Shown piece after piece: positions 37,801 to 51,223 of a stretch of 64,000 nucleotides of DNA. The position numbers and the translations under genes are program-made. The notes beneath the pieces are model-generated. The model was not told the DNA's origin. It searched no databases and worked only from the letters and a program-made list of their open reading frames with translations. Location of the stretch: contig NC_084590.1 in NCBI RefSeq assembly GCF_033807715.1, positions 38,717,505-38,781,504 on the forward strand. Direction: 5' to 3'. The DNA comes from Cololabis saira (taxonomy: Eukaryota; Chordata; Actinopteri; Beloniformes; Belonidae). Position 1 is the stretch's first letter; every line of letters begins with the position of its first letter.

Positions 37801-40800
37801 TGCTGAATCAATAAGTAATATATGATGAAATCGTATTCAGTCACAGGTCAAGCAGAGAGGACTGCTTCATCACAATTGTATTACCAATAACAATCCAGAG
37901 TCCAGGCACCGTTTGGGACAACAACAAGATAATGAGATGTATGTGAACACTGCCTTTAGTGTGTGTGTGTGTGTTGATGACTCGTCAATCATTATTCACA
38001 TGCACAGAAATGTCTATACTAACAAGCTCCTCTTGCACTTCACTGCACCAGATGAAGGAGTCTGTCTCGGCCCATCAGTGTCCGTCAGGACAGTCACAGC
38101 AGCAGACTTTAGGTTTCCAGGATGAGAGATAAAAACAGTCTGCAGCATCTCCAATAAAGCTTTTGAAAAAAGTTACACATAAGGCCCTTATTTGATCCAC
38201 AGCAGTTTGGATCGTTTTATTTTACTTTGGCGTACATCCGGGGAAAACTAGGGTCAATATCTATATATTTGCAGATTTTTTGCAACCCAAATTGGATTTT
38301 AAAAAGCAAAAAGTGGTAATCTCAGCACTAATTTTTCAATTATCTTTATTGTCTTGAGTCATTAGATAATCTCTGACACTAATGAGTTGAGACATGACCA
38401 AGTGAGCAGATTATACCAGGACATATCTGCGTTTCCCTGTGATTTCCCTGTGATAGAGGTTCACAAAAGACAATGCAGCATGAACACAGCGTGCCTGTGG
38501 GCACAATAGACACCGCTGTTCTCACAAAGGTCGATTGGTGCATGAGCCGTGCCTGCAATGCAACCTGCGGTAAGAGCAGCTGAACAATCGGCGTTAGATG
38601 GCCACATTAGTGTCTTGTCATGGCTATTCAGAGATGTCACTTTGGGAGTTGAAAAGAAGCAATTTTTCACTTTCACTGTTGATTTAAGCATCAATGGCAG
38701 GTGTGTGCACTGTGATGGATTCATCATCTTCTTCTTATTATTATTCAGAAACAAAATGACTTCCAACATCATACGTTAGTGCTCAGAATGTGTAATGAAC
38801 TAAATCTAATTTTGGCTGAACAGTTTGTTGAAAAACAATCATTTTAATATCCTACATCTGTGATGAATGGCCTCTAAAAAGCACATTATTACAACACAAA
38901 GAATATACTGTATATATATATACCCACAAACCCAAGTTTATGATATTAAGAGACATTACTTAACCTGCAATTCTTTAAAAATGTATGAGATTCCAGTCCA
39001 GTTGTAGAAAGCTTAAAAGAAGAAATAAATCACTATTGCTGCACCTTTATTTGCTGTGTTAGTGATGATTCAGAAGAATATTTTTCTGCAGCCAATAAAG
39101 TCCTAAAGTGACAACATGATGTAGCTTGTGTCTTGTCTGCTGTGACGGCATCCTCTTTGATGATAATGATGATGATGGTGATGATTTGGCACATTCATCC
39201 TGCTTTAGTTACATTAATTATACAATGAAAGTGCTGCAAGTAAAATGGTTTAATCAATGTTAATTGTACAGCTGGAAAAGCACAATCAACTACTTGCCAG
39301 TGTACAGAAACACTTCCTAATCTGAAAAATGACAAATGAAGAGGATGGGATCTAAGAATTTCAGATATTTCGGATAAAAACTAACTACAAATACAATAGG
39401 GTCCTTGCATCCTTGTGCTCGGGCCCTAATATATTGCCCTGTTTATTTATCCATTATCCTTACTTTCTTTTCATTCAACATGTTTATTCTAGGATGGCCT
39501 CATAGGTTAATGTTACAAGCTCCAATTAAATCTTGTTCAGCTGAGCTTGTTATGATTAAAAACTAGAGTCACAAAGACCCAAACCTGTCTACTGCAAAAT
39601 AGATTTGATTTAATTAAAATCAATCTAGAGCAATTTGATGGACTATTTTGATTGATATGAAATCCAGTTATGTTTAGTTTGATATGTTTAGTGCCTTTTA
39701 GGTATCTGTTCTTCTTTTTCCTTTTATCCATGTGCCTATCACTCCTTTTGTGTGGGAGATGAGGGAATTGATTTTTCCAACATGTAGAGTCCATGTTACA
39801 TCTTCTTTACTGCCACATGTCTGCCTTGGATCAATTCAAAAAAGGTCTGACTGTATCTAGTCTCTTCTAAGACACAATTTAGGCTCATGGATTATACATG
39901 TGCACTGAAGCAAGGCCAACACTGCACTTTTGTTTGCTCCTCACATGTTTCGAACGTAGGTGGTCTGTTAAACCACGCCGTTGGCCATCAATACTTAAGG
40001 AACCCCTAAAAACGCTCATGAAAAAAAAGGTAACCTCCTCCAGGAATCTGCCCTCTGGCTACCAGGACACCCAGCATCCTCCAGAAACCTCTCACTGACC
40101 TGGTACAGGCACCCAGAAGAGCCAAACCTGCCCCAAACCTCCATTAGCTGCACTCAGCAATAAAACCAGCTGAGACCATTTTACACAGCAATTAACAGTT
40201 GTTGTTTTAAAAAAATTAAATAAGACTGTCTAGGTCCAGTGGTGTCAAAAATGATGCATCGATCACCTGATGCTTTTGCTGCAGTTCAATGCAACACAAC
40301 AGCCACAGATTGACATAAGCAAACAATATGCTGATTTACATGTGCCTCCCAAAGCTGCCCATACATACACCACCATACAAATTCAAATCAGAAAAAAGGC
40401 AATGAAAGATCAGTAATCCTCTAAACAAAAGAGCATGTGTGGTTGATTGCAGAGCCCAGCCCTCAGAACTGCAGCAGAGATGCCCACCTGCCACAGAGCC
40501 GGCAGACAGACAGCCGGCAGCTCCCAACTAAAATGGAGAAGTGTGTGGGCTGGATGAGGAAGCATTCAAAGAATCACAGCAGCAGAACAACTTCACCACT
40601 GCTTTTCATAAAAATCAATTTACCAAATGTTTGAAATGTAAAAAAAATACTATAGTTTGCAACAAGGATCTGCATTCTGCAATATCATGACAAATAAGCA
40701 CAGCCCCCTCTTATCTGTGATTTCCCAATGCACAGATGCTGCTTGGGATGTGATCATCAATTATTCATCCGCTTTTCACCCCGGTCATTATATTTATGGA

Positions 40801-40860
40801 GGATTCTCCCGCATGGAGGGAACAAACATGATGAGAAAAAGGGCGAAATTAAATGATTGT
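37801..40860. other. No gene recognised
   Basis: Mostly unique-looking AT-rich sequence, probably trim3 intron 1. A short ATG/GAT array is at 39159-39185. I see no open frame with protein character. Confidence 0.45.
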
Positions 40861-40866
40861 ACTCAC

Positions 40867-41060
40867 ATGAAGTCCCGGCAGGAGGGAGCAGAGTGTCAGC
40901 ATTGCAGGCCGTGGAGAAAGCTTGCCATTGTCAGCCTCCCAAATCCTGCACAACAGCCCACAGACAGGGCGACAGAAAGGAAAGGGCAGGGTCTGTCTGG
41001 CACAAGACGGGGACAGTAAGGAAGAGGACGAGGGAGAGGAGGAGGGACCATCCGCCCTTA
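40867..41060 (-). other. Candidate noncoding first exon of trim3
   Basis: On the minus strand the sequence ends CGGGACTTCAT followed by GTGAGTAC, a strong donor at 40866-40861. It would splice to the acceptor at 29544. It is GC-richer than its surroundings. The transcript start is not determined. Confidence 0.35.
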
Positions 41061-41150
41061 TTGGTGGGATGGAGGTGGGAGGAGATGGAGAACCCAATAG
41101 GAGCACGAAGCGGGCGGTGGATATGCAAAAGAGGTGACATCTTAAACCCT
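41040..41150 (-). promoter_or_regulatory. Candidate trim3 promoter
   Basis: Reading the minus strand: an octamer-like TTTGCATAT, GCCCGC, ATTGG, CACCAAT and GGGCGG within about 80 bases, just upstream of the candidate first exon. No TATA box. A perfect hairpin MITE abuts the upstream side. Confidence 0.35.
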
Positions 41151-41240
41151 GAATTATGGTCCCGCGTTAAATCGACGCAGAGCCTACGCCGTAGGGTACG
41201 GCGTAGGCTCTGCGTCGATTTAACGCAGGACCATAAATCA
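41151..41240. mobile_element. 90-bp near-perfect palindromic MITE
   Basis: Arms of about 42 bases (ATTATGGTCCCGCGTTAAAT.., CGACGCAGAGCCTACGCCGTA and complement) meet almost without a loop. Same family as 30355-30487 and the arm inside hAT family A. Confidence 0.85.
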
Positions 41241-43067
41241 TTCTTCAGGATGTAGCTGAGGAAGAAGCCTGGATGGTGCAAAGGGGTTTGGCTTCTACGT
41301 TTACCACCCAATCCCCTTAAAAGGACAAAGGATGCAGTTTATTAGCTTTAGGCTTTGAGTTATTGATGCACAAAGTAATTTTGAAACCGGTAGATTAAAG
41401 TAAAATGGGTAAAAAAATAAAATGGCCACTATTGATGAAATACATTGTTTAGTTATTAAACCATCTCACATCATTTGGTTTTTCTTACCATCCAAAGACT
41501 TTTAAAATTGCTCATTTTCATGTATGTGGTGATGATGTTATGGGGAAAGCAAAATAACTATGGCCCTTTTCAGCTGTGTTACAGTTCATTAGGTGCAGGT
41601 ATGAGGTTCGGAGTCAAGCTCCATGAAAAAGCTACATCACATGATTTAGGCTAATACACATGTCCAAGATGAAAAAAAAAAAAAAAAATGTTCCACCTAA
41701 TCTTTATAAAAACATGAAAATATAGTTAAAGTAAAATGCAGAACCTCATCTTTCACTCTGAGTGCTGATAAGGCGTTGATCGGTGCTCTGTATGTGACCT
41801 ACGTTGCAATCTTTTGAATGGAGGAACATAGCAGCGTGTGATGCTGTGCTGTGCGGTTTCTCTGGTTGCTGTAGTATTGCAGTGAATGAGGAGTTTGTTG
41901 GGGGTGGGGCTCAGGGTGAGGGGCAAACACAGTCATCTTTGGGTTTTATTCTGCAACAAGGAGTTACCATGGAGACTGCTTCCAGTTTAGTCAAGATGGC
42001 TGCTGCAGTCTGGCAGCAGCAGTGAGCAAAGTGTGCACACATAGCAAAAGGCCTCGCTGGCGGAGTAGGCATTGATTAAATACCCTCTTGCAACATATCA
42101 ATACAGAACGAATATTCTAATAGTTAAATTAAAATACGGGAAATAATTCCAATTACTGGGCATTTTATATTGATTTGAGAATTTATGATTAATAAGAAAT
42201 AGATATCTACAGATTGTAGAGCAATGAAATAATGGACAGCATAATTACAGTTTTTGAAAAAGATGAAGTAACAATAACATCACCACCCCAAAAAACAAGT
42301 ATCACAATGTAAAATTTAAAGCAAGTTCACTCAAAATAAAACAAGGCCAAGAACTGGAAAAACCTGAAATTAAGCTATAAACATTAATCAGTCTAATATG
42401 ACTTCATTTCAATAAATATGGATGATTGCAAATCTCAAGTTTGAGCAGAATAGAGAGATCATCAGGTTTCTTTTTCATTAAACCACAGTTTTGTAAATGT
42501 CACAGGATACCCAAACACAAGCTCACCCAGAACGGAGTAATTAGGGCCTTTTAAGTGATTTCAGTCCCAACGGCCTCCGGCTATAATGTATATTCTGTAG
42601 TCACAGAATGCAAACACTGTAAACCCTGATAGCAAAATATCAGTGAATCAAAGTTTTTAACCCATGTTGAAGCCATGTTAAAGCCTTGTCCGCTACAAAC
42701 AGAATAAGTTGATTCAATATTGATTACACGTTGGCACTGGCATTAGATGATTGATTGATGGTTGACCCACCAGCAATTGTCGACCTTAACCAAAAATCAA
42801 CCTTTCTGACCATAATTCAACATTGATTTTAACATCTTCAGCTATCTGGAAAGCTGCATAGATGTGTGCTTTTAGTATAGTATTGTTACGTAGACAAACC
42901 TAGACACATCGCTGATTCTTTGATGGTTTTTTCTACACCATATAAGCTGAAACTCATTTACTGATACCATCACAGGCAATCATTTAGTGACAATATTCTT
43001 CACAACAATTATAATTTGAATGGCTCTTTGACTCTTATGCTCTATCATTAAAAAAAATAAAAAAAAT
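41241..43067. other. trim3-fhdc intergenic spacer, no gene recognised
   Basis: No exon or clear mobile element seen. It lies between the trim3 promoter and the 3' end of the formin gene. Confidence 0.45.
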
Positions 43068-43076
43068 ATGTGTGTG

Positions 43077-43116
<40 letters not shown>

Positions 43117-43120
43117 TGTG
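43068..43120. repeat. (TGCG)n microsatellite, about 11 units
   Basis: Flanked by short TG arrays (tgtgtgtgcg at the left, tgtgta at the right). Confidence 0.95.
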
Positions 43121-44212
43121 TAAAATGGTGTTCACATTGTAAACCATAAACATCTAATTTAATACATTTCATAGAATTATTAAGCTAAACATATTACATG
43201 TATCAATAGATAAAAGATGCCAGTATCTGAAAATGCATACTAGATACCTTGTGATACAGTATATATTGGCACAGATTCTGGCTTTATTGACCCTTGTCCA
43301 TTCTTACCACAGGAGAATAACAATAGTTTGATATCTTTTGCCATGATCAGCAACTAGGATTTGGCCATTTAACCACAAATATGTCTTCTAAAGTCACCTG
43401 GAAATCATCCCCCTTCACTTTCCCACAAACTCTCTACAGTTCAGTCCAGTTCAGATACAACCTGCCACTGTAACATTGACCCATTTTAAATCTAAACAAT
43501 GACTGAATTCAGCAACACTCTGACAGCAACCGCAACATGCTTTAATTCCCATGTGTGTCTAGACTGGGACAACAGAAGCAACTGGAACATTCATAACACA
43601 TATTTACTCTCATACAGTAAATATACTTGCAAGAAACGAGCAATACTGTATACAAGCATGTAAATGCAAACAGAATGACGTACAATACCAAGAGCAAACC
43701 ATTGTCTTAACACAGTTTCATTTCCACATGCCGAAACCTCCCTTAACCTTGACCTCAATGCCTTCAACACATTCTTGTACATTCAACAAAGTTTCTGTTT
43801 CAATCCTAACAAAGACACACAATGTAGACGTTTCGTCATTATCCAACTCTTGAGCTAATTAACATATTCTCAAGGGATTATTCCTCATGGAAAGACAAAT
43901 TGTCTTAAGTGTGTGCCCATCTTTCTGTTCATAATCAGCAATTTAAGAAATTGTCTGAATTCACAACCTCTACCTTTCATTTACTGTCACATCCTGCCAC
44001 CTAGTGGCGCCTTACTCAAACTACCTACTCAACAACAAAAACATGCTCAAACCTACCGCTTCCTTTCTTCACTTCACCTTTCTATTTATATCAAAAAATA
44101 AAGAGAAAAACTCTAGCATCACCATGATATAATATGTAGATGTCACTACTATTCTATCATTATATCTTCAACTAATTCACACTGAATAACATTTATGTTA
44201 AATTAGCTTTAA

Positions 44213-44855
44213 CCCTTGTGCTGTCTTTGGGTCAGAATGACCCAATTCTTCTGTCCTTCTTTCCTCCTGCCATGCTCTCTCCTTCCTTCTTCTTTTCCTC
44301 TTTTCCTCTTTTACTCCTTTTTCTTCCTACCTCCCTTTCCTCATTCGTTCCTTTATTACCTTATTTGCTTTTCCTTCCTTCTTTCCTTATTTTCTCCATT
44401 CCTCCCTTCTTCCCCCTTCTTTCTTTCCTTTTCTCCATTCTTTCTTTCCTTCCTTTCTCCCTTACTTGCATTTTCTCTCCCTTCTTTCCTCCCTTCCATC
44501 TTTTCTCTCTTCCTTACTCCCTTTCCTACTTCCTTCTTTCCTCCTTTATCCCTTCCTTCCTTTCCTACTTCCTTCCTTCTTTCCCTATTTTCTCCTTTAT
44601 CCCTCCCTCCCTTCTTTCCTCCCTTCCATCTTTTCTCCCTTCCTTACTCCCTTTCCTACTGCCTTCCTTCTTTCCTTCTTTCACCCTTCCTTCCATCTTT
44701 TCTCCCTTCCTTACTCCCTTTCCTACTCCCTTCCTTCTTTCCTTCTTTTCTCCTTTCTTCCTTCCTTCCTTCTTTCCTTCCTTCCATCTTTTCTCCCTTC
44801 CTCCATTCCTTCTCTTCTCCCTTCACCCTCCCTTGACCCAAAGACAGCACAAGGG
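44213..44855. mobile_element. piggyBac-like MITE with a homopyrimidine core
   Basis: Perfect inverted ends CCCTTGTGCTGTCTTTGGGT and complement, each next to TTAA (44209-44212 and 44856-44859), the piggyBac target duplication. About 580 bases between them are almost only C and T on the + strand (TTCC/TTTC/CTCC mixtures). The long Ser/Phe/Leu/Pro frames are artefacts. The element lies 55 bases past the formin stop codon, so it is probably in its 3'UTR. Confidence 0.85.
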
Positions 44856-44913
44856 TTAATTGAATGCATTGGTTTTAAAATGAATTAAAAAAACGATTTT
44901 CTTTTTTCAAAGC

Positions 44914-47900
44914 CTACACACCAGACTCTGTGCATGTATGTACCGGTACAGTTTGTTTGCTGTTATGCAGTTTGCTTAGAGATCCAAGGCGTTTGAAAAA
45001 ATTGAAAAAAACTCCAGAGTCCTCTGTTTTAAAGCCCATGCTTCGGGGTGGGATGTTTTCATTGTTCATCTGTAGATGGCTACCGGTGCACTCCATTGAT
45101 TTGTGCTCTTGGCTTTGTTTTCCTTCAGCTCCTCGCGCTGCAGAATCATTTGGTTTACTTTTCTTCTCAGCTGACGGAGGGCCTTGCTCTTGATCACTTG
45201 GTTTTTTTAAGTTTTGAGAAATGTCAGTGGAGTCAAACACTGGTTTTGGAGGAGTCTGTCCAGCTCCCTCTCCCGGCTGGGTTCCTTGCTCTTTCGTCAC
45301 ATGGTCTGGACTCCTACCTACACCTCGAGTCCGCAATTTATCTTCCTCTTCCTTAGTTTTAGGGATTTTGGGAGGTAGAGTGTGTCGGCGGTTAAGGTTA
45401 CTTTTTGAGAAGGACTGAGAAGAGAGCAAGAACCGAACCAAATCCTCGTTGGTTGGATCTCCGGGATAGCGTTGTGTCTCCTCATCGAAGGTGAATTGAC
45501 GTGTTAAAGTGGGATTTAAAGCAGGAGAGTTCTGATTTTCCAGAGCGTAATCCACAGACGATGTACTGCCACGACTGTTCTGATATCGCAAGACTTTCCT
45601 GGATGCCTCACGCAACTTCTGGGCCTCCTCCTTGGTGTTGTCCTGCAGGTCTTCCTCATCGTCATCCGTGGTGGCTGAGAAAGATCGAGCTGGAGACATG
45701 ATGTTAGGGGTCCTCTTTGCCGGGGGCTTCAAGTCCCTTGAATCCTCGGTTCTGGAAGGTTTCATCTCTCCTTCATGAGCGATGCGGCTTTTGACCTTGC
45801 CGTCTGCTGAATGTGACTTGAGTTTCTGCTCGAGAGAGTTCCCTGTAAGTTCGGCTGCTGAATTCCACTCTTTTCTGCCCACCTCCTTTGCTCTGAAGGT
45901 GTGACCATGCTTCTTGTTTCCAGACGGGAGGTTTGTCTGAGAAATGATCTCTGACAGGCTCCCATTGGTAGGGCTGTGGCTTGGGGGGCTTCCGTGGCTC
46001 GATGAGGGCCTCCCCAGCCGCCTTCGAGAGACTCGCTTGGTCAGAAAGTTCTGCAGTACGCTCTCCAACGCAACTCCATCCATTTCCTTGTCTCTGCTGG
46101 AGCAGGTTGCCGTAGATCTGCGCTTGGCTGCGATTTGTAACCTTTCTGCATGTCTCCGTTTAAGCTCAGTCATCTCTCTGGCCTTGTTTTCCTGAAGAAA
46201 AAAAAACAAGGGAAGAAAGCTACTTTAGTTTATTAAGAAATAATATTCACAAATAAAATAATTAATTACAAAAAAAAAAACAAGCAGCAGCAGGTATGAA
46301 GGCATTTGATAAGCCTGGAAATAAAGGAATTATTTAGTTTCTGTCGTGTTTAGATTTTGATATAGTGAACTATTCATTATACATAATTTCTATGTCCTTA
46401 GTGTGATAAAGGAAAACTAAGTATACCATGTTAAAAGTTATATTATAAACACATTGATGTGATTTAAAGCTGCTAGGATCCAGGGGGTGGGTGGGTAATG
46501 TCTGGGGTTATGATTTTATTTTCATTTATTTATTTATTTATTTTTGCTCTTAATTTATGTGTTAATTTTGCATTGTTATACTTAATAATATGGGCATTAC
46601 TTTTTTTTTTGTTTTTGTTTTTTTGTTTTGTATTTGTTTTTTTTTTGTTGTTATTACATTTATCTATTCATTTTTTGTTGTTATGTATTGGTGTTTTTTT
46701 GCACCATGTTTTTTCAGAAAAAGGAAAAAAAGAAATAAAAATTTGATCACAAAAAAAAGAAATAATATTCTTTATCCCAACTAAGGAAAAACTCCGGCAC
46801 AAGTGTTTACCTGCATGGCCCGCATAAACCTTTCACAGAAGGAGTGGAAAATGGAGCAACACTCTTCCAGTCTGAACATCTTGGGGTCTTCACAGAAGTA
46901 ATCAGCCACAGAATCACTGGCAGACTGCAGCTCTTCAAGATCAGTCTCTATTTCTTCCAAGCAAACGTCAGCATCCTAATTGGAGCCCAAAACACAACAG
47001 GAGGAAAAAATGCATTACTTATTTACTTTTTCCTCAAACTGGACCTAATTTCCCACTCCCAAAACACACTCCTCACCTTTAGAAAATCCTCCATCTGTGC
47101 CTTTAGATCCTCCTCTTTCAAGGTGTCATCTTTGGCCTCTTGGACTTGTTTTACCTGTCTTTTAATCTCTGCTTCAATGTCACCTTTATTTATTCTAAAA
47201 TGATATAAAAAATATTGTTTGGGAAACACAGTAATTGAAAAAAGAAAAAACAGTAAGAATGTTTTTGTCTGTCAGTTTTTAACGGAGTTATTAAGTTATT
47301 AAGATTTCAGGCAACAACTGAGACTCTGGCTCAAGGAGCAGCCACTCAGATCAAAACAAACGCCTGCAAAAATAAGCTTTTCAAAAACAGCACCTGAATC
47401 TATCCCTGATAAAACAGGTCCATTTTGACTCGGATTGTTTTCCTCTCTTAGAATGAGTCTTTTTTAACCAAAGAGTGTGTTATGCAGGAGAGAAAAGGTG
47501 AACTCTTTGTTTCATTCAAAAGACGGGCACACATATGCATGTACGAATGTACATGCACGTCTATCTCAGTTACATTACCTTGCTGCAGCTTCGATGTGCT
47601 TTAGTTGTTCTGGAAATCGAAGCAGCGCCTCATCAGCCCTCAGAGCTTGCTGTGGTGAACATACAAGTCTGTATGAGTCACACATCTGCAACCGTCTCAG
47701 AAGATGCAGAAACAAAGACTGCACAACGCAATCAAAAGTATTAAAGCCTACTTACCATGACGACATAATGCATGAGATTCATTCCAGGTTTGTTTGCCCG
47801 GGTGTCCGCGAGCTTCAGCAGTGAGGTCATTCGGAAGCCTATTGCACTGCCTGCATATCCACCCTGTGATCAAATAAATATGTCGGGATCAAAGACAAGC

Positions 47901-50525
47901 AAACACAAAGGACGCTCATCCCACACTCCAGCATCACATATTATACACTTACAGCATTCATGTAATTTCCAGTCTTTAGTACCAAGCGAATCACAGAATG
48001 GAGATTGTCACATTCTAAAAGCTCTGAAAGAAGACATAAAGTGTTAAGAGGTTTGAAAACTCTCACTCTGTATTATGAGTGTTGTGCATTGTTAATCTAG
48101 GAAAAGCAACAATACCCCTTCCAGCAGCTGTCAGAGTACTGAGGAATTCCTTAATTTCAGCCATGAGTGGAAACAATTCTTCTTTCAGCACCAAGCAGTT
48201 CAGACGCTCTTCATAACTAATAAAAATTAGTACATTAGTAAACTACCACTCACAATAAACATGCAATTAATGGAATAACATTGGGGTATTTACCTGGGAA
48301 TCTTGACCAGCAGTAGCATAAAAAGGTCGGCTTCAGGGAGGGCTGAAGGGTCACCTTTAAAGTTAACCAGCTGCTTTAGCTGCATTCAAGGAAAAAAACA
48401 AATCATACATCCAAGTGACGTTACTGATTTTTTCCCATTCTGTTATACATTATAAGCAACACTGCAGTGAGATGTGCATGATGCAATGAAAAAAAAAAAT
48501 GAGTTGTTGGCTCAATTACCTCCCCTTCTTCTGGCAGCAACTTGCACAACTCCCGCAGTTTTCCAGAACCAAAACCGAGACCACGTCCCGATTTAATGTC
48601 AGCAATCATGTCTTTTACGGGCCTGTGGATGGAAGTGATGACACAGAAAGGATCCAGTTCAGATGTCATCACCCATCACAACGATTTTAGAGGTTTATGG
48701 CAGGGTTTAGACATCTTTTAAGCTGCATTTCTAAAGTCAGTCGACATGTAAGTTGGAGGCATGCTTCCGATGCCTCCAACGAGTATCTATTTTCTCAGTC
48801 TTCTTCACAAAATCATACCATCCCATATTTTAATCCAGTGAAACATGCTGTATGCGATATAAAAGTGATTAACACATAACAGATTCATATATTTTTTATT
48901 TGTCCATATTTTCTGTTGCACCGATGGTGAAGTTTCTTAAAGTTTAACCTGAGACAATGATATTTTTTATTTCCTGTCAGAGCTCTAGCTTGTCAAACAG
49001 CCGTGTACAGTACATTTGAAAACCCCACTCAGCTCCTGACCTGAACTGAATGCCAAAGGCGAAGTCAACTGTAAGCGCTACAGTACATCAGACCTGTCTG
49101 GGCATGCTGGCTGCTAAAGGTTTGTCTAATGCGGCCATGTTGCAGGCTAATCTACCAGGCTCATCTTGCACATGTTTTGCACTGTGACACATAGATTATT
49201 GTGAAAAAAAAGAAAAAACAATCACACCTTAAGAGCACTGCACTGACTCACCGCTTGAACTGCTTTAGGAAAATTCCAATATTCATGCTCCTCTTGGAGC
49301 TGAGGATGGAAACCTGCGGATGAGAACAGAGACCTGAATAAGATCATCTCGCCAGTTGCAGAGATACACTTCACTTTTGGCTTCGGACACATGTTTTGTC
49401 TCACAGAGGCCTCGGTTTCTTAAACGACACAGCAGATTCCAAAGGTTTGTTTGAGTTGATTGTATTGAACAGCCCAGGCAGAGATTTTCTATCAGCAATG
49501 CATTCACTTAGTGTGTCTTTTTCAAGGGGGTACATAGGTCAAAATAAAAGTATATGAACATATTTTAACCTACTTTGTTTACCAAAACTCTATGGATCTA
49601 AAATCATCTACATTAACGAGAGCAGCATAAACACAGAGCTTCTTTGCAAGCTTCTGTTCCCTGAAAACAAAGTCATGCCGTCCTTTGCCAAACAAATACG
49701 AAGAATAGTGAGACTCCACCCTTGTATTGAGTTTTCTAAATCAACTCACAATGTTTCTATGACATCATGACAGCAATGACTTAATAAACTTTCCCCCCCT
49801 ATATTTTACTTTCATGGTTTGGAAAGAGTTTGACAAATTTTCCCAAAATCGCTTCATATTCCCTAAATGAATCTCCTGTAATGTCATTTACAATGAGGGA
49901 TTAAACCTAAGAGAAGTTTTTTCCATACTCAAGTGAAAGTTTGCATTGATCACAATTGTATATTTTAGAGGAGGGAAGCTTGTAAAGGATGTTTTCTGTT
50001 GATCTAAAAGCCATGTAGAAAGAGAGAGAGAGAAAAATCCATCCAGGTCAAAGGTGCGTGTTTACATATTTCCAACATTATATTATAGAGAGCACCAGAC
50101 ATTTCAATCTATTGCAACAAGGCCTCGGGGTCAGAATTCCTGGAAGTGGTGCGTAATGGCCTGTTTGAAGTGGCTGGACTCACCAGTTCCCCTCCGGGGC
50201 CAGAAGTTGGCAGGCCCCTGGCGCCCTGGTGGTTGGACGCCCTGGGGTGTTTTCTGCCCTGACTGTGGCTGAACAACTCCTCCATGTGATCCGTGTCCAG
50301 CTCATATTCCCCATCAGTTATGTCCGCCGTCCAGATGTTGTGCTTTCCTATCACGCTGTGCTTGGGAAGGGTCTCCCAGTTGAAATTGCGCATCTTGGAG
50401 CGCCGGCGGTGACCCTTACCGATGAGGAGGGGTCCATGTGGGGACGGAGCGAGGGGAGGTGGAGGTGGAGGTGGAGGTGGAGGTGGAGCCGGGGGTGGTG
50501 GGGCAGGGGGACATGCTGGCTGCAT
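44914..50525 (-). CDS. FH2-domain formin of the FHDC (FHDC1/INF1-like) family, 11 coding exons
   Basis: Coding exons in transcript order: 50525-50184, 49313-49252, 48622-48520, 48379-48294, 48216-48116, 48023-47953, 47863-47756, 47649-47579, 47194-47077, 46975-46811, 46191-44914. All are in frame, 834 residues. The start MQPACPP runs directly into a proline-rich FH1 (one run of 11 prolines). FH2 begins [11 protein letters not shown] and includes [16 protein letters not shown] and [16 protein letters not shown], then [20 protein letters not shown]. This layout, with FH1 at the very N-terminus and no GBD/DID, defines the FHDC group. The last exon is a single 425-residue low-complexity tail with a terminal [11 protein letters not shown] motif. 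Human FHDC1 nucleates actin and binds microtubules through its tail. Here that is inference. The ATG has A at -3. The same frame is open upstream to the acceptor at 50634, so an earlier start in an unseen exon is possible. Fish have several FHDC paralogues, so no symbol is given. Confidence 0.9.
46498..46760. repeat. T-rich low-complexity sequence in a formin intron
   Basis: Runs of T broken by G or A (tttttgtttttg, tatttatttattta). It ends 'gaaataaaaatttgatcac', which looks like a retroposon tail in + orientation. Confidence 0.6.
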
Positions 50526-50633
50526 CTTTGGGCAGGAATGTGTCAGTGGGTTTGGGAAGCATTCACGGCCTGTCCCGGGTAAATGCAGGATGGAGCTGTT
50601 CTGGCTGGCGCGCACACGCCGGTCCAGCAGGGA
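50526..50633 (-). other. Formin leader in the first coding exon
   Basis: The acceptor TGACTGACTAG precedes 50633. The main frame is open here (SLLDRRVRASQNSSILHLPG..) but has no ATG. If spliced to the candidate exon at 52351 the reading frame meets TGA at that junction, so the start at 50525 is preferred. Confidence 0.5.
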
Positions 50634-50794
50634 CTAGTCAGTCAGGAAAAGATATTAAGACTGAAAGAAGCAGAATAGGGTGGGAACACAGTTATAAACA
50701 TTTCAAGTTTAAAACAGGAGTAAACAATGTTTGATATTAATAGTTTTTTTTTAATATATTTTGTATACGGTATTATTATGTGTATATAGAAGTA

Positions 50795-50845
50795 TATATG
50801 TATGTATATGTATGTATATGTATATATATATATATATATATATGA
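50795..50845. repeat. (TATG/TA)n microsatellite
   Basis: Alternating 'tatgtatgtatatg' units, then a pure TA array at 50819-50842, upstream of the LINE tail. Confidence 0.9.
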
Positions 50846-50879
50846 AAGCATATAAAAGGATATGTATGAAGGATATATA

Positions 50880-51045
50880 TTTCAGTTTTTTCTGGATTAG
50901 TTTTGCTATTGTTTGTTGGTATGTAGGACAGGCATTAATATAAGCACTATGCTTCTGCCTGTGCCTTTTCAGTCACTATTTTATTTTGATAATGTTTGTG
51001 TTCAATGTTTGTTTGGTGAAGTGACTGAATAAAGAATTTCAATCA
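50880..51045 (+). mobile_element. LINE 3' tail
   Basis: Near twin of the tail at 27765-27925. The hairpin at 50926-50965 again reads ACAGGC..ATAAGC, then GCTTCTGCCTGT. Confidence 0.65.
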
Positions 51046-51223
51046 AAAAATATTAGAGCCTTCACATTGAAAAAAATAAATCTAAGCGCATGTAAATATA
51101 ACATATTTAAATCTGTGATATTAACAATTGAAAATGAAGTTTGTTGCTTTACATGAATACGTCTAGTTTTGAACTTAATCTGCATTTGATCAAAAAACAA
51201 GCCATTGTGCATTTTTTCCTTAA

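Noticed and set aside
44216..44888. Overlapping open frames of about 140-210 codons rich in Ser, Phe, Leu and Pro
   Set aside because: All three frames of a homopyrimidine tract stay open because stop codons need A or G. It is a composition artefact.
44930..45701. Several + strand frames
   Set aside because: Antisense shadows of the long last exon of the formin gene.
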